64,000 nucleotides of DNA from Armatimonadota bacterium (lineage in GTDB: Bacteria > Armatimonadota > Fimbriimonadia > Fimbriimonadales > Fimbriimonadaceae): NCBI GenBank assembly GCA_018268395.1, contig JAFDWQ010000005.1, forward strand, positions 1 through 64,000, read 5' to 3'. How positions within the stretch are numbered: position 1 is the stretch's first letter; the number at the start of each line of letters is the position of its first letter. A program made the position numbers and the translations under genes. Shown here in pieces: positions 16,401 to 24,214 of the stretch. The notes beneath the pieces are model-generated. The model had not been told where the DNA came from, ran no database searches, and was given only the letters and a program-made list of their open reading frames with translations.

Positions 16401-16807
16401 GCCTCGAAGAGAAGACACAACTCGCGGTCGCGCTCATGAGGATCGGGGTCAGCAAGCGCGGCGTCGAGGAGCTCCTCACCAACTACCCGGTCGAGACGAT
16501 CAAGCGCCAGCTCGCGTTCTTGCCGTTCCGCAAAGCGAGGCGGCCGGAAGCCCTCATCGTCGAATCGATCCGCAACGACTTTAGCCCGCCAAAGGAGTTT
16601 TACTATGCCTCGAATCAAGCTCACCCTTCCTCGGCCGCTCACGCCGTGGACGAAGGTGCCCAACCATCTGATCCAAACCTTGCTCCCGACCTTGACCGAC
16701 ACGGAACTGCGGCTGCTCCTGATCCTGTTGCGCCAGACCACGGGCTGGAACAAGCCGGAGTCGACGGTGACCTTGCCGTACCGCCGCTTGATGCAATGGA
16801 CTGGTAG
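16397..16807 (+). CDS. Helical replication-associated protein
   Basis: An ORF of 136 aa. The first ~75 residues look real: EEKTQLAVALMRIGVSKRGVEELLTNYPVETIKRQLAFLPFRKARRPEALIVESIRNDFSPP is a helical region like the C-terminal part of many plasmid/phage replication initiators. After about residue 70 the sequence overlaps the next gene (from 16605) for 203 bp in another frame and becomes Pro/Ala/Asp-rich, typical of an out-of-frame read. The start overlaps the Mrr-like stop by 4 bp. Either the overlap is genuine or the reading frame was broken here, separating the two halves of one replication protein. Confidence 0.6.
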   Translation: MSLEEKTQLAVALMRIGVSKRGVEELLTNYPVETIKRQLAFLPFRKARRPEALIVESIRNDFSPPKEFYYASNQAHPSSAAHAVDEGAQPSDPNLAPDLDRHGTAAAPDPVAPDHGLEQAGVDGDLAVPPLDAMDW

Positions 16808-17042
16808 GAGCAGCGAGACGGTTTGGAAGGCCGTCCAGTCGCTCAGGGCCAAGGGACTTATCCACAGCCCGAAGGCAAGGACGATTCAGAGGCTGAACGA
16901 CAGCGTTTCAGAATCCGAGCAGCAACAATACAAAGACAGTCTTCAGATAGAACAGCGACCGGGCCAGAGTTGTCCCCAGCATGCCGCCGACCAGGCTTCT
17001 TTGGCAAGAGGGATTGGCAAAGAAGGTCAGGTTTTGGCTTGA
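16605..17042 (+). CDS. Phage replication protein O-like winged-helix protein
   Basis: Protein of 145 aa starting at the ATG 16605. The N-terminal ~95 residues (TPWTKVPNHLIQTLLPTLT, ELRLLLILLRQTTGW, LPYRRLMQWTG, ETVWKAVQSLRAKGLI) match the winged-helix DNA-binding domain of phage replication protein O and related plasmid initiators. The tail is Gln/Ser-rich and short, and no helicase-loader domain follows. It is last in the XRE-Mrr-rep operon and is followed by a hairpin terminator at 17061-17086. It probably helps initiate replication of the excised element. Confidence 0.8.
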   Translation: MPRIKLTLPRPLTPWTKVPNHLIQTLLPTLTDTELRLLLILLRQTTGWNKPESTVTLPYRRLMQWTGRSSETVWKAVQSLRAKGLIHSPKARTIQRLNDSVSESEQQQYKDSLQIEQRPGQSCPQHAADQASLARGIGKEGQVLA

Positions 17043-17060
17043 GCCTGGCACAGACTCAAG

Positions 17061-17086
17061 AACCCCGCACAAGGCTGTGCGGGGTT
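17061..17086 (+). terminator. Hairpin terminator after the replication operon
   Basis: A perfect 11-bp stem (AACCCCGCACA/TGTGCGGGGTT) with loop AGGC lies 19 bp after the stop at 17042 and between convergent genes. The following U-tract is poor (ctgtgct). Confidence 0.7.
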
Positions 17087-17153
17087 CTGTGCTAGGCAAA
17101 TCCCGACCGACAGACCGACGACAAAACCTGCAGACAGGGCGGGAGGGCGGGAA

Positions 17154-18248
17154 CTATAGACCTTCCGTCGCCCGCAAGATCAGCTGGTCGGCAGCTCGGT
17201 GGTGATGGAGGTTCATCCTCTCGAAACAGTAGTCGGAGATTCCGCGAAGCCGTTCGAGCGCCTCCTCCGTCTCGTTGCTGGCAAGGCAGAGTTTGGCCCG
17301 CGTCAGGGCTGACTTCTCGACGATCTCCATGCCGTCCTTGAGGCCCTGCTCTTCAATCTCCTCGAGCGTTTGTTCTGCCCTGAACACGTCTCCCATAGTG
17401 ATCTCGACCCTAGCCCGGACTTCCATGCCCATGTAGTAGAAGCCTGGTGAAGCCCCGATGTCGATCGATCTTTGGACGGACTGGCGTGCCTGTTCCAGGA
17501 GGTCGGATGGCTGGGGGTGCCGCTCGTGGGCGCGAAGGACGTTCAGGGCAAAGTCACGGTCCATCTGTGAACGCCGGTCTTTCCAGCGCTCCCTCTCGGC
17601 CGGCGAGGAAGGAGAGTAGTTCGTCGCAAAGGAGACAGCGGCAAGGTGGGCTCCCATCACCGTTTTCGAGGTGGCGCTCTCGAGGTTTCGAAGAGCATTG
17701 GCCTTCATCCAAAGGGCCGTCAAGTGGTCGACCCGGTCGTCCCGTTCCCGTGCGCTTCGCTCCATCTCATGGATGATCTGAGCGGCCGCACCTGGTCGAG
17801 AGAGTCTCAGTAGCAGGTGGGCGGTCTGCTCTGACAGGGTCTGCCAAAGCTCTTGATCGTGGACGACGCTTCGACGTGCCAGGGCCAGGTCTACGGCACG
17901 AGTTGGGAGCTCTTCTGCGAGCTCAGCGATCTGGGTCAATAGGGCGCCGTCCTCCGCAGCCAGACTCTCAAAATCCTGCACCGGCGAGCAATCGCGAAAC
18001 CAGGCTCTACGGATCTGCTCTTGAAGTGCGAAGGACTGGAACGCCGCGAGCAACCAAGAAAGGGTCTCGCGGTCAGGAGTCTCGGGCCCCTTCACGATCT
18101 GACTGATCCTCCCCTCTGACTTGCCTGTGGCGACCGCGAATGTCTTGTTCGTTCCGAACTCGCGCACGATGGCCTCCCTGAGCACCAGGCGGAAGTGCTT
18201 CGGTTTAGTCGGGGCTAAATAACCCGTGGTAAGGGGCGGATCGTTCAC
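17154..18248 (-). CDS. XRE/lambda-repressor-like regulator with TPR-type helical repeats
   Basis: Protein of 364 aa with a GTG start. The N-terminal domain (about residues 18-75; FGTNKTFAVATGKSEGRISQIVKGPETP) is helix-turn-helix-like. The rest is helical with TPR-like repeats (e.g. HLTALWMKANALRNLESA, MEVRARVEITMGDVFRAEQTLEEIEE, ALTRAKLCLASNETEEALERLR). This layout resembles peptide- or signal-responsive regulators that control conjugation or competence genes. It is divergent from the TraG-like ATPase gene with a gap of under 30 bp, so it may regulate that transfer module. No signal peptide or other partner is visible. Confidence 0.75.
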   Translation of the reverse strand: MNDPPLTTGYLAPTKPKHFRLVLREAIVREFGTNKTFAVATGKSEGRISQIVKGPETPDRETLSWLLAAFQSFALQEQIRRAWFRDCSPVQDFESLAAEDGALLTQIAELAEELPTRAVDLALARRSVVHDQELWQTLSEQTAHLLLRLSRPGAAAQIIHEMERSARERDDRVDHLTALWMKANALRNLESATSKTVMGAHLAAVSFATNYSPSSPAERERWKDRRSQMDRDFALNVLRAHERHPQPSDLLEQARQSVQRSIDIGASPGFYYMGMEVRARVEITMGDVFRAEQTLEEIEEQGLKDGMEIVEKSALTRAKLCLASNETEEALERLRGISDYCFERMNLHHHRAADQLILRATEGL

Positions 18249-18276
18249 TTAAGATCGCCCAGATTATGGGCCAGAC

Positions 18277-19638
18277 ATGGTTATCAGACTATTTTTCGAA
18301 GCCATTGGATTTGCCTTCCACATGCTTTTCGACTTCATTGAAGGGCTCGGGCGAATGTTCTCCGGCGAAGATACGAGCGGGCTGGGCGTCGACTTGGAGA
18401 CTGGCCGTCGTTTTGGCTTCACTTGGAAGGATCTCCTGCGGCATTGCTACATCCTGGGAAGAACCGGTTCTGGCAAGACATCGTTGATCTTGCAGATGCT
18501 CGAAGCGGACGTTCGAGCGGCCCACTCCGTCGTTGTCGTGGACTTGCGCGGAGACCTCGTCTCCGGCGTCTTGGCAATGTGCGAGAGGCTCAAGGTCGGG
18601 CCTGGTCGAATCACGCTGATCGACCTTCGCGAGGAATCCGGTGGGCACGGGTTCGACCCCCTTTCCGGGGCCGGAGCGCCGTACGTGCACGCGCTCCACC
18701 TTCTTGAGGTCGTCTCGAACGAGCGCACGAATTGGGGGGTTCGGATCGAGGAGACGATGAGGTGCGCCCACATGCTCTTGTCCGCGGCAAAGAAGCCGCT
18801 GACGTGCATCGAGTCGGTGTTCTTTGACGAACAGTTCCGGAACGCTTGCATGGAGTGCGTCCAAGACGAAGCAGTCGTCGGGTTCTGGACGAGGTTCGCT
18901 CTCTTCAGCCCTGCCAAACAGCAGGAATATGCCCTTGCAGTCTTGAACAAGCTCACGCCGTTGCTGGCGGTGCCGCCCCTGAGAAACGTGCTCGGCAGCG
19001 ATACGCCGATCGATCTTGGAAAGGAGCTGGCAAACCGGGGCCGGATCATCTTGGTCTCCCTCGCCGTGGACGAACTGCAGAGGTCAGGACGAATGTTCGG
19101 AAACCTGGTCGTCTCGGCAATCGCGAGGGAGATGATGGCCCGGGTTCGCGTTCCAGAGAAAGACCGAAACCCCGTCCGGATGTACGTCGACGAGTTCGAG
19201 AACATGGCTTCGGAGGCGTTCGAGGGCCTGATCGCCGAGGGGCGGCGGTTCAAGTTGTCCCTGGTGCTCTCTCACCAGACGCTCGCACAACTGCCCTCAA
19301 AGCTCCGGTCGGTGGTTCGCAACAACGTCGGAGTCCAGATCCTGTTCCAGTGCGGGTTCGAGGACGCCCAGGCCCTCAACCGGGAGATCCAATCTGAAGA
19401 CGACGACGAAGACGGAGACCTGAGGGCGCTCGAAGTCGGGGAAGCGTACGTGGTGGCAGGCGACGGGACGGTGAAGTCTGTGCGGTTTGATGCCCCGAAC
19501 GAAAGTCAGAACGTTCCTGTCAGCGACCAGTACCGTGCCCTGGTCCTTGACCGGCGACGCCGTTCGTCCGCGCAGGAGACCGCGCCGGACTCTGACAGTC
19601 AGGGGTCGAGTCAAGTCGACCTGGACGAGTGGCTTTGA
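18277..19638 (+). CDS. TraG/VirD4-type conjugative coupling ATPase
   Basis: Protein of 453 aa. The N terminus has a short hydrophobic/amphipathic segment (residues 1-25). A P-loop ATPase follows, with Walker A GRTGSGKT at 61-68, VVVVDLRGD strand, Walker B MYVDEFE near 290, and a TraM-recognition-like LSHQTLAQLP sensor region. It is smaller than classical VirD4 and lacks the usual two-helix N-terminal anchor. Type IV coupling proteins deliver relaxosome-bound DNA to the secretion channel. The stop overlaps the Replic_Relax gene start by 10 bp, making a two-gene transfer/mobilization unit. No VirB4 or pilus genes are in the window. Confidence 0.88.
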   Translation: MVIRLFFEAIGFAFHMLFDFIEGLGRMFSGEDTSGLGVDLETGRRFGFTWKDLLRHCYILGRTGSGKTSLILQMLEADVRAAHSVVVVDLRGDLVSGVLAMCERLKVGPGRITLIDLREESGGHGFDPLSGAGAPYVHALHLLEVVSNERTNWGVRIEETMRCAHMLLSAAKKPLTCIESVFFDEQFRNACMECVQDEAVVGFWTRFALFSPAKQQEYALAVLNKLTPLLAVPPLRNVLGSDTPIDLGKELANRGRIILVSLAVDELQRSGRMFGNLVVSAIAREMMARVRVPEKDRNPVRMYVDEFENMASEAFEGLIAEGRRFKLSLVLSHQTLAQLPSKLRSVVRNNVGVQILFQCGFEDAQALNREIQSEDDDEDGDLRALEVGEAYVVAGDGTVKSVRFDAPNESQNVPVSDQYRALVLDRRRRSSAQETAPDSDSQGSSQVDLDEWL

Positions 19639-20312
19639 AACTCACCGGACGCGACCTTCGGGTTCTGGGTGACGCGGCTCTGAGCCACGTCCTGAGCCGT
19701 GACCAACTGTTGAATCTGGGGTACTTCACGTCGGTGTCGCGGTGCAACCGCACGATGAGAAGGCTGCACGAGGCCGGTCTTGTCCGCGTGCTTAAGACCC
19801 CTTTCTTCATGCAGAACCTCTATTCAGTGCGGACTGAAGCCTCGGACCTACTGGACGCGCGAATCGCCGCTCTCGTGAAGGGTCGGAGCTCTTCACCCCG
19901 GTTCCTGCAACACGCCCTCATGGTGACCGAAGCAAGGATCAGGCTTATCGAGAAAGGAGCGACGGGTTGGCGGTTCGAAGCCCAGGTGCGAGACTCGTTC
20001 ACCCTCCACGGAGCGAGGCACGACGTGAAGCCGGACGGCATGGTCTGGATCGATGGCAGACCCGTCCTCCTCGAGGTAGACCTAGGTCATGTCGCCTCCG
20101 GCAAGTTCAAGAGGAAGGTCGACACGTACAAGAGCTATGAGCGTTCCGGCGCGTTCGCCGGCGCCTACGGCTCCCCGAAGCTCTCCGTCGTCACTCTGAC
20201 GACGGGCCAGACAAGGAAGCGCCGCCTCGCCAACCTGGCTGGCCTAAGCGACATATTCGAGTTCTTCACGTTCGAGGAGTTCGGAATGCGCCTCATCGGA
20301 GCGTGGTCGTGA
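19629..20312 (+). CDS. Replication-relaxation family protein (Replic_Relax)
   Basis: Protein of 227 aa with a GTG start inside the end of the TraG-like gene. The N-terminal winged helix (LTGRDLRVLGDAALSHVLSRDQLLNLGYF, CNRTMRRLHEAGLVRVL) matches the Replic_Relax family found on plasmids and integrative elements. The second half (KPDGMVWIDGRPVLLEVDLGHVASGKFKRKVDTYKSY) looks like a nuclease-type fold with D..LEVD..K, as in other members. The role is in DNA relaxation and transfer with the coupling ATPase; the exact activity is not established. Confidence 0.82.
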   Translation: MALKLTGRDLRVLGDAALSHVLSRDQLLNLGYFTSVSRCNRTMRRLHEAGLVRVLKTPFFMQNLYSVRTEASDLLDARIAALVKGRSSSPRFLQHALMVTEARIRLIEKGATGWRFEAQVRDSFTLHGARHDVKPDGMVWIDGRPVLLEVDLGHVASGKFKRKVDTYKSYERSGAFAGAYGSPKLSVVTLTTGQTRKRRLANLAGLSDIFEFFTFEEFGMRLIGAWS

Positions 20313-20440
20313 GTTGCTGAAGCATCGGTATAATTCGGCGCAAGAGGCTCGCCATAAGGGTAGACCAACGATTCGGTAGGTACGAGGTCGTTCGTGAGAT
20401 CAGTAGGTCGAACGACGTCACGTACGAGGCGTGGGATCCT

Positions 20441-21694
20441 GTGAACCGCCGCAAAGTCTCAGTCAAAGCGCTGGTCACCGACCAGACCCTGCCCCCTCGT
20501 CGATGGGCAGAGAGATTCGCCCGATACGAACGTGAGGTGCGAGTCGGAGAACTGGTCTCATGTCTCTACGTCTTGGAAGTCTTGGATAGCGACCTCGAGC
20601 ATGAACCACCTTACATCGTCTACGAGTACCTAGAAGGAGAGACGCTACTCGACCTGCTGGACAGGTCTGGAAGCCTCCCCTTCAAAGAGAACTCTAGAAT
20701 CATGGGGCAGGTGCTTGGAGGACTCGTCTCGGCCCATGAGAAGGGTGTAGTTCACCGAGACATCAGGCCCGAGAACATTGTGCTGGGAAAGGGTGGCTAC
20801 GTTAAGTTGACTGGTTTCGGCCTCGCCAGTTTCCCTGGTGAGAAGACGTTGTCGGTTCCGATTGAGAGTTGGGGGGCTTCGGGATACCTTTCGCCAGAGC
20901 AGTTCGAACGAGGCAGCAGTGACGCAGCGACCGACCTTTGGGCTGTCGGTGTCATAAGCTATCTCATCGAGACGGGCCACATGCCGTTCAACGGGGTTAC
21001 TGTCGAGGAGATTGCGGTAGCAACGTTGCACCAAGAGCCCGACTGGAGCTCAATCGAGAACGAAGATTTCGAGTTCTTCCTAAAGAGCATGTTGAGAAAG
21101 GATCCTGCGCAAAGGCCCCCGGACGCACTCGTCGCCGTCGCTCTGCTTTGGGAGGTTGACATGGACGACTATATCCGAGCAACGGAACCTTCACCCACTA
21201 GATCTTCACAGGACTCGGCTCAAACGACGCCCGATCGCCAGCCACTGACCCAAACGAGCCCGAACTCGTCAGGGATCGGCTGGATTGCGGCCGTGATGCT
21301 GTTAGCCGCCCTCACCTTGGTCTGGGTGGTGGCATCTGGCGCACTCCCGAGCGCGGGTAACAGGAGCCACGACAACCGCGTTGGTTCCGCCAAGGACGGT
21401 ATGAGTCTCGGAGGTGCCGCGGTCAAGTTGCCGACCAGTTCCGCTGTGACAAAGCCGACCAACGCTGCGAGGAACAAGCATTCCCAAGAAAAGGTTGCGA
21501 AACCAGCGAGTCGCGATCATTCAGGTACGCCACCTCGAAAACCGTCGCAAGCAACGTCGCATCCAAATGTTTCGAAAAGATCGAACACGGCCAACGAGCA
21601 GCCCATCCATCAGCCTAGCGGCGCTGTGACCGATGGGCCAAGGTCTTCTGCTAAGCGGGACTCCGAGACACCCCTACATCAAGGAGGCGGATAG
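20441..21694 (+). CDS. Membrane-anchored Ser/Thr protein kinase homologue, predicted pseudokinase
   Basis: At least 417 aa. The kinase-like domain has VSVKAL with the conserved Lys, an intact HRDIRPEN catalytic loop and a SPEQ activation-segment end, but the DFG Asp is replaced by Gly (TGFGLAS). Upstream of the GTG at 20441 the same frame continues the N-lobe from 20360 (RFGRYEVVREISRS..TYEAWDP) with a glycine-poor P-loop, yet no ATG/GTG/TTG occurs after the stop at 20318-20320. A rare start (ATT at 20333 or ATA at 20354, preceded by AAGAGG) is therefore possible. A single membrane helix (about residues 278-300) is followed by a Ser/Thr/Pro-rich tail. Loss of DFG Asp suggests a scaffold role. 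Confidence 0.85.
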   Translation: MNRRKVSVKALVTDQTLPPRRWAERFARYEREVRVGELVSCLYVLEVLDSDLEHEPPYIVYEYLEGETLLDLLDRSGSLPFKENSRIMGQVLGGLVSAHEKGVVHRDIRPENIVLGKGGYVKLTGFGLASFPGEKTLSVPIESWGASGYLSPEQFERGSSDAATDLWAVGVISYLIETGHMPFNGVTVEEIAVATLHQEPDWSSIENEDFEFFLKSMLRKDPAQRPPDALVAVALLWEVDMDDYIRATEPSPTRSSQDSAQTTPDRQPLTQTSPNSSGIGWIAAVMLLAALTLVWVVASGALPSAGNRSHDNRVGSAKDGMSLGGAAVKLPTSSAVTKPTNAARNKHSQEKVAKPASRDHSGTPPRKPSQATSHPNVSKRSNTANEQPIHQPSGAVTDGPRSSAKRDSETPLHQGGG

Positions 21695-21812
21695 TGCCGT
21701 TGCCCCAACTTGAGACACCATGCCAGTTGAGGCCGAGTGTGTCCGAAGTGCAATTCCGTGGATCGTGGCGGGGGAGTGATTTGCAACAGTTGGCTCAAAG
21801 GAAACCATCAAG

Positions 21813-22598
21813 ATGATCCTCATTTCACAATTGAGCTTCTTGCTCCTTGCATTGTCAAGACCCGAGACTGTCCAAACGGAACCCGGAGTCCCGCTTTCGA
21901 CACTAGACTTCGTGGTGAATCATGGATGTCAGTGGTTTGAAGGGAAGCGGTCGATTGCCAGTCATATCGTCAAGGGTGGTCTGGGGAGGATTAGTAACAA
22001 CGTTGAATGGGAAGATCGGACGGGCCCGATCTTTGCGATTTTTGACCTTGAAGGCAAGTACAGCCGATTCAAGGTCGTTTTCGGGCTCCCCGATGACATA
22101 GACCAATCGCTAAAAGGCAAGTACACAGTGAGCGTCGACGGTGACGTGATCGCTCACGGAGACACTGACAGCACCGCTGCTTATCAACCGCTCGACCTAG
22201 ATGTCTCCGGTGGCAGGACACTTCGAATCGAGTTCCAGCTGTGCTTTGTCGCGGATCCGATTCTGTACAAGTCCAAGCCAATGATCTCTGGCGACGGGCC
22301 CCGCCTCATCGAGCCGGAGAACAGGACGACCATTTCGGGCGATTCGGTCAAGCTTAAGTGGGCGTCCGTTGAGGGTGCGACTGCCTACGGTGTCGAATTG
22401 ATCAATACGCAGTTAGATTCAGAGGCTCAGGCTGATGACCGGATTCTTGGCTACACCGTTCGGAACGGTAAGACAGAGTTGGAAATCGAAACTGACAAAC
22501 TGGCGGCAGGGACGTACCGATGGTGTGTGATCGCCTTTGGGCCGACAAGTGCCCTTTCAGGCTTCAGCAAGGAAAGAGCCTTCACGGTCAAGAAGTAG
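21813..22598 (+). CDS. Secreted beta-sandwich protein (NPCBM-like domain plus FN3-like domain)
   Basis: Protein of 261 aa with an N-terminal hydrophobic segment (MILISQLSFLLLALS) that looks like a signal peptide. Residues ~30-150 follow the NPCBM (jelly-roll carbohydrate-binding-like) pattern: GLGRIS, FDLEGKYSRFKVVFGLPDD, YTVSVDGDVIAHGD. Residues ~160-260 look like an FN3-type beta-sandwich (SVKLKWASVEGATAYGVEL, AGTYRWCVIAFG). It follows the pseudokinase by 118 bp on the same strand, so the two may form an operon with an extracytoplasmic sensor or ligand. The domain calls are by pattern; the biological role is unknown. Confidence 0.7.
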   Translation: MILISQLSFLLLALSRPETVQTEPGVPLSTLDFVVNHGCQWFEGKRSIASHIVKGGLGRISNNVEWEDRTGPIFAIFDLEGKYSRFKVVFGLPDDIDQSLKGKYTVSVDGDVIAHGDTDSTAAYQPLDLDVSGGRTLRIEFQLCFVADPILYKSKPMISGDGPRLIEPENRTTISGDSVKLKWASVEGATAYGVELINTQLDSEAQADDRILGYTVRNGKTELEIETDKLAAGTYRWCVIAFGPTSALSGFSKERAFTVKK

Positions 22599-22723
22599 CG
22601 CGACCCACAGCGACATCTAGGGCAACTTAGAGTCAACCGATTGTAGGTCGCGTCCTTTAGCCTCGACTAAAGAACGGGCGGGTGCGTCGAGTTGCTCTCA
22701 GGGAATGAGCCTAACCTGCGTTC

Positions 22724-23038
22724 GTGCCGTCGGATTCTCGCCTACCCATAGGAACGAACAGCGAGGGAGCACAGCGATACCTGGGGTGCTCTCACTCGAT
22801 GTTCGAGGAACTCCGGTCTCGCCGGATCGTGCGTAGTCTGCGGAGGGACTGGTATTCGTACGACGATCTAGACGACGCCATACGTCTACTTCGCAAGGAA
22901 CGCGACCAAGGGATACAACCCAGACATGCAGACACCACCGAAAGCCTACCGAGTCAAGAACCGGCCCAACCTCTGGGCCGCAAAAGGCGTCGATCCAGCT
23001 ACCCTTCGACGGAAGAACTACTTCGGCGGATCGGCTGA
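22724..23038 (+). CDS. Excisionase-like small HTH protein
   Basis: Basic 104-aa protein with a GTG start. The N-terminal half (GAQRYLGCSHSMFEELRSRRIVRSLRRDWYSYDDLDDAIRLL) fits the MerR/Xis-like helix-turn-helix in which a short HTH reads the site and a beta-hairpin follows. The C terminus is Arg/Lys-rich (GRKRRRSS). It overlaps the integrase start by 113 bp in another frame, the arrangement expected for an xis-int pair. It probably acts as recombination directionality factor for the integrase. Confidence 0.7.
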   Translation: MPSDSRLPIGTNSEGAQRYLGCSHSMFEELRSRRIVRSLRRDWYSYDDLDDAIRLLRKERDQGIQPRHADTTESLPSQEPAQPLGRKRRRSSYPSTEELLRRIG

Positions 23039-24014
23039 AGAAGCATCACGGAAGGCGGCAAGTTCGTTCGGGAACTCTGACGATTTCAGTCTGTTCCAGC
23101 ACTATACGTACACGTATCTGCCGACAGTGAAGCACCGAAGCGCCAACTGGTTGGCGCAGATCGCGTGGTCGATGGACAAACACGTCCTGCCCGAGTTCGG
23201 CCATCGGGACATCCGCGACCTCAAGCGGCCCGAACTCCAGCAGCACTTCAACCGGCTGAGCCGGGATATGAAGGCGTCGAGCCTGGAAAAGGTCAAGATC
23301 GTCTTCAGCGGCGTCATGCGATTGGCGATGGCCGACGAGATCATTGCGAGCAACCCGCTCGCGTTCGTCCGCCTGCCGGCCAAGGATCCGGTCGAGAAGA
23401 CCGTCCTGAGCCTCTATGAGCTCAAATGCCTTGTGGATGCTTCTGGAAGGCTCGTGAAGCCCTTTGTCATCTTGGCCGGTTGCGCCGGGCTCAGGCTGGG
23501 CGAGGCGGTCGGCGTGACCCGCGCCGCGGTTTCCAGGGAGGGCGTCCTCGCCGTGCGCCAACAAGTGCTCCAGCTCAAGGGCCGGTGCGAAGTCACGAAC
23601 AAGCTGAAGACAGACCACAGCCGTCGCGACATCCCGTTGCCTTCGGCCATGCGGGAAGCCCTGCTGGACTGTAGTCAGGTCAGTGACATTTGGGTCTGCT
23701 CCGACACGAAGGGTGGGTACGTGAAGCCCAAGAACATCACCCGCGAGCTGAAGGCCGCCTGCAAAGCGGCAGGCGTGCCCGAAGTCAGCCCGCACGAGTT
23801 GAGGCACACCTTCATCTCGACCATGGACGCCGAGCTCGAAGCCCCTCGCTCCGTCGTCATGGCGCTCGCCGGACATGCCAAACAGACTATTACGGACGGG
23901 TACTCGCACGTAAAAACCGAACAAAAACTCCGGTGGATGGAGCGGTTCTGGACTCAGATGTCTACGGCTTGTAGCCCAGAAGCGTGGGCTACAAAGCCGA
24001 GAATCGCAGGTTGA
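22926..24014 (+). CDS. Tyrosine recombinase/integrase of the island
   Basis: Site-specific integrase of 362 aa. It has an N-terminal SAM-like core-binding domain (about residues 55-150) and a C-terminal catalytic domain with the expected residues: Arg in AGLRLGEAVG, Lys in NKLKTDHSRRDIPL, HELRHTF, GHAKQT and the nucleophile Tyr in TDGYSHV. The gene ends 20 bp before the 3' end of tRNA-Leu(CAG), the usual attachment site of such integrases. It would integrate and excise the element, with the overlapping small HTH gene as excisionase. Confidence 0.95.
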   Translation: MQTPPKAYRVKNRPNLWAAKGVDPATLRRKNYFGGSAEEASRKAASSFGNSDDFSLFQHYTYTYLPTVKHRSANWLAQIAWSMDKHVLPEFGHRDIRDLKRPELQQHFNRLSRDMKASSLEKVKIVFSGVMRLAMADEIIASNPLAFVRLPAKDPVEKTVLSLYELKCLVDASGRLVKPFVILAGCAGLRLGEAVGVTRAAVSREGVLAVRQQVLQLKGRCEVTNKLKTDHSRRDIPLPSAMREALLDCSQVSDIWVCSDTKGGYVKPKNITRELKAACKAAGVPEVSPHELRHTFISTMDAELEAPRSVVMALAGHAKQTITDGYSHVKTEQKLRWMERFWTQMSTACSPEAWATKPRIAG

Positions 24015-24034
24015 ATTGAACCTGACAAAACTTG

Positions 24035-24121
24035 TGGTGCCCAGGAAAGGACTCGAACCTTCACTCCCTTGCGAGAACTAGTACCTGAAACTAGCGCGTC
24101 TACCAATTCCGCCACCTGGGC
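24035..24121 (-). tRNA. tRNA-Leu (anticodon CAG)
   Basis: On the minus strand the 87-nt gene folds as a class II tRNA: 7-bp acceptor stem (GCCCAGG/CCTGGGC) with A discriminator and encoded CCA (24035-24037), D arm GGCGGAATTGGTAGACGC, anticodon stem CTAGT/ACTAG with a TTCAGGT loop giving anticodon CAG, long variable arm, and T loop GTTCGAGTC. The 3' end faces the integrase and is the likely attB site. The gene is intact. Confidence 0.97.
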
Positions 24122-24214
24122 ACGGGGCGAGCCGGGAATATACCCCGCTCGGACGGGGCGCCGCCCGGGTTCCAGGGACGTCGACCGTCCGGACCGGAAC
24201 CCAGACGGCGCCTC

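Larger units (their letters stand above)
1..24121. mobile_element. Integrated conjugative/mobilizable-type element ending at tRNA-Leu (left end outside window)
   Basis: The stretch left of the tRNA-Leu gene carries accessory genes: type I restriction-modification, ArdC-like antirestriction, two recombinases, replication-type proteins, a TraG/VirD4-like ATPase, a Replic_Relax protein, and an excisionase-like gene plus tyrosine integrase abutting the tRNA 3' end. Right of the tRNA the genes are housekeeping. Integration into a tRNA 3' end by an adjacent tyrosine integrase is classic for genomic islands, so the right boundary is well supported. The left boundary is not visible: I found no second copy of the tRNA 3' end in the window. 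The large serine recombinase at 13610-15229 may mark a nested or older insertion. Confidence 0.75.
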
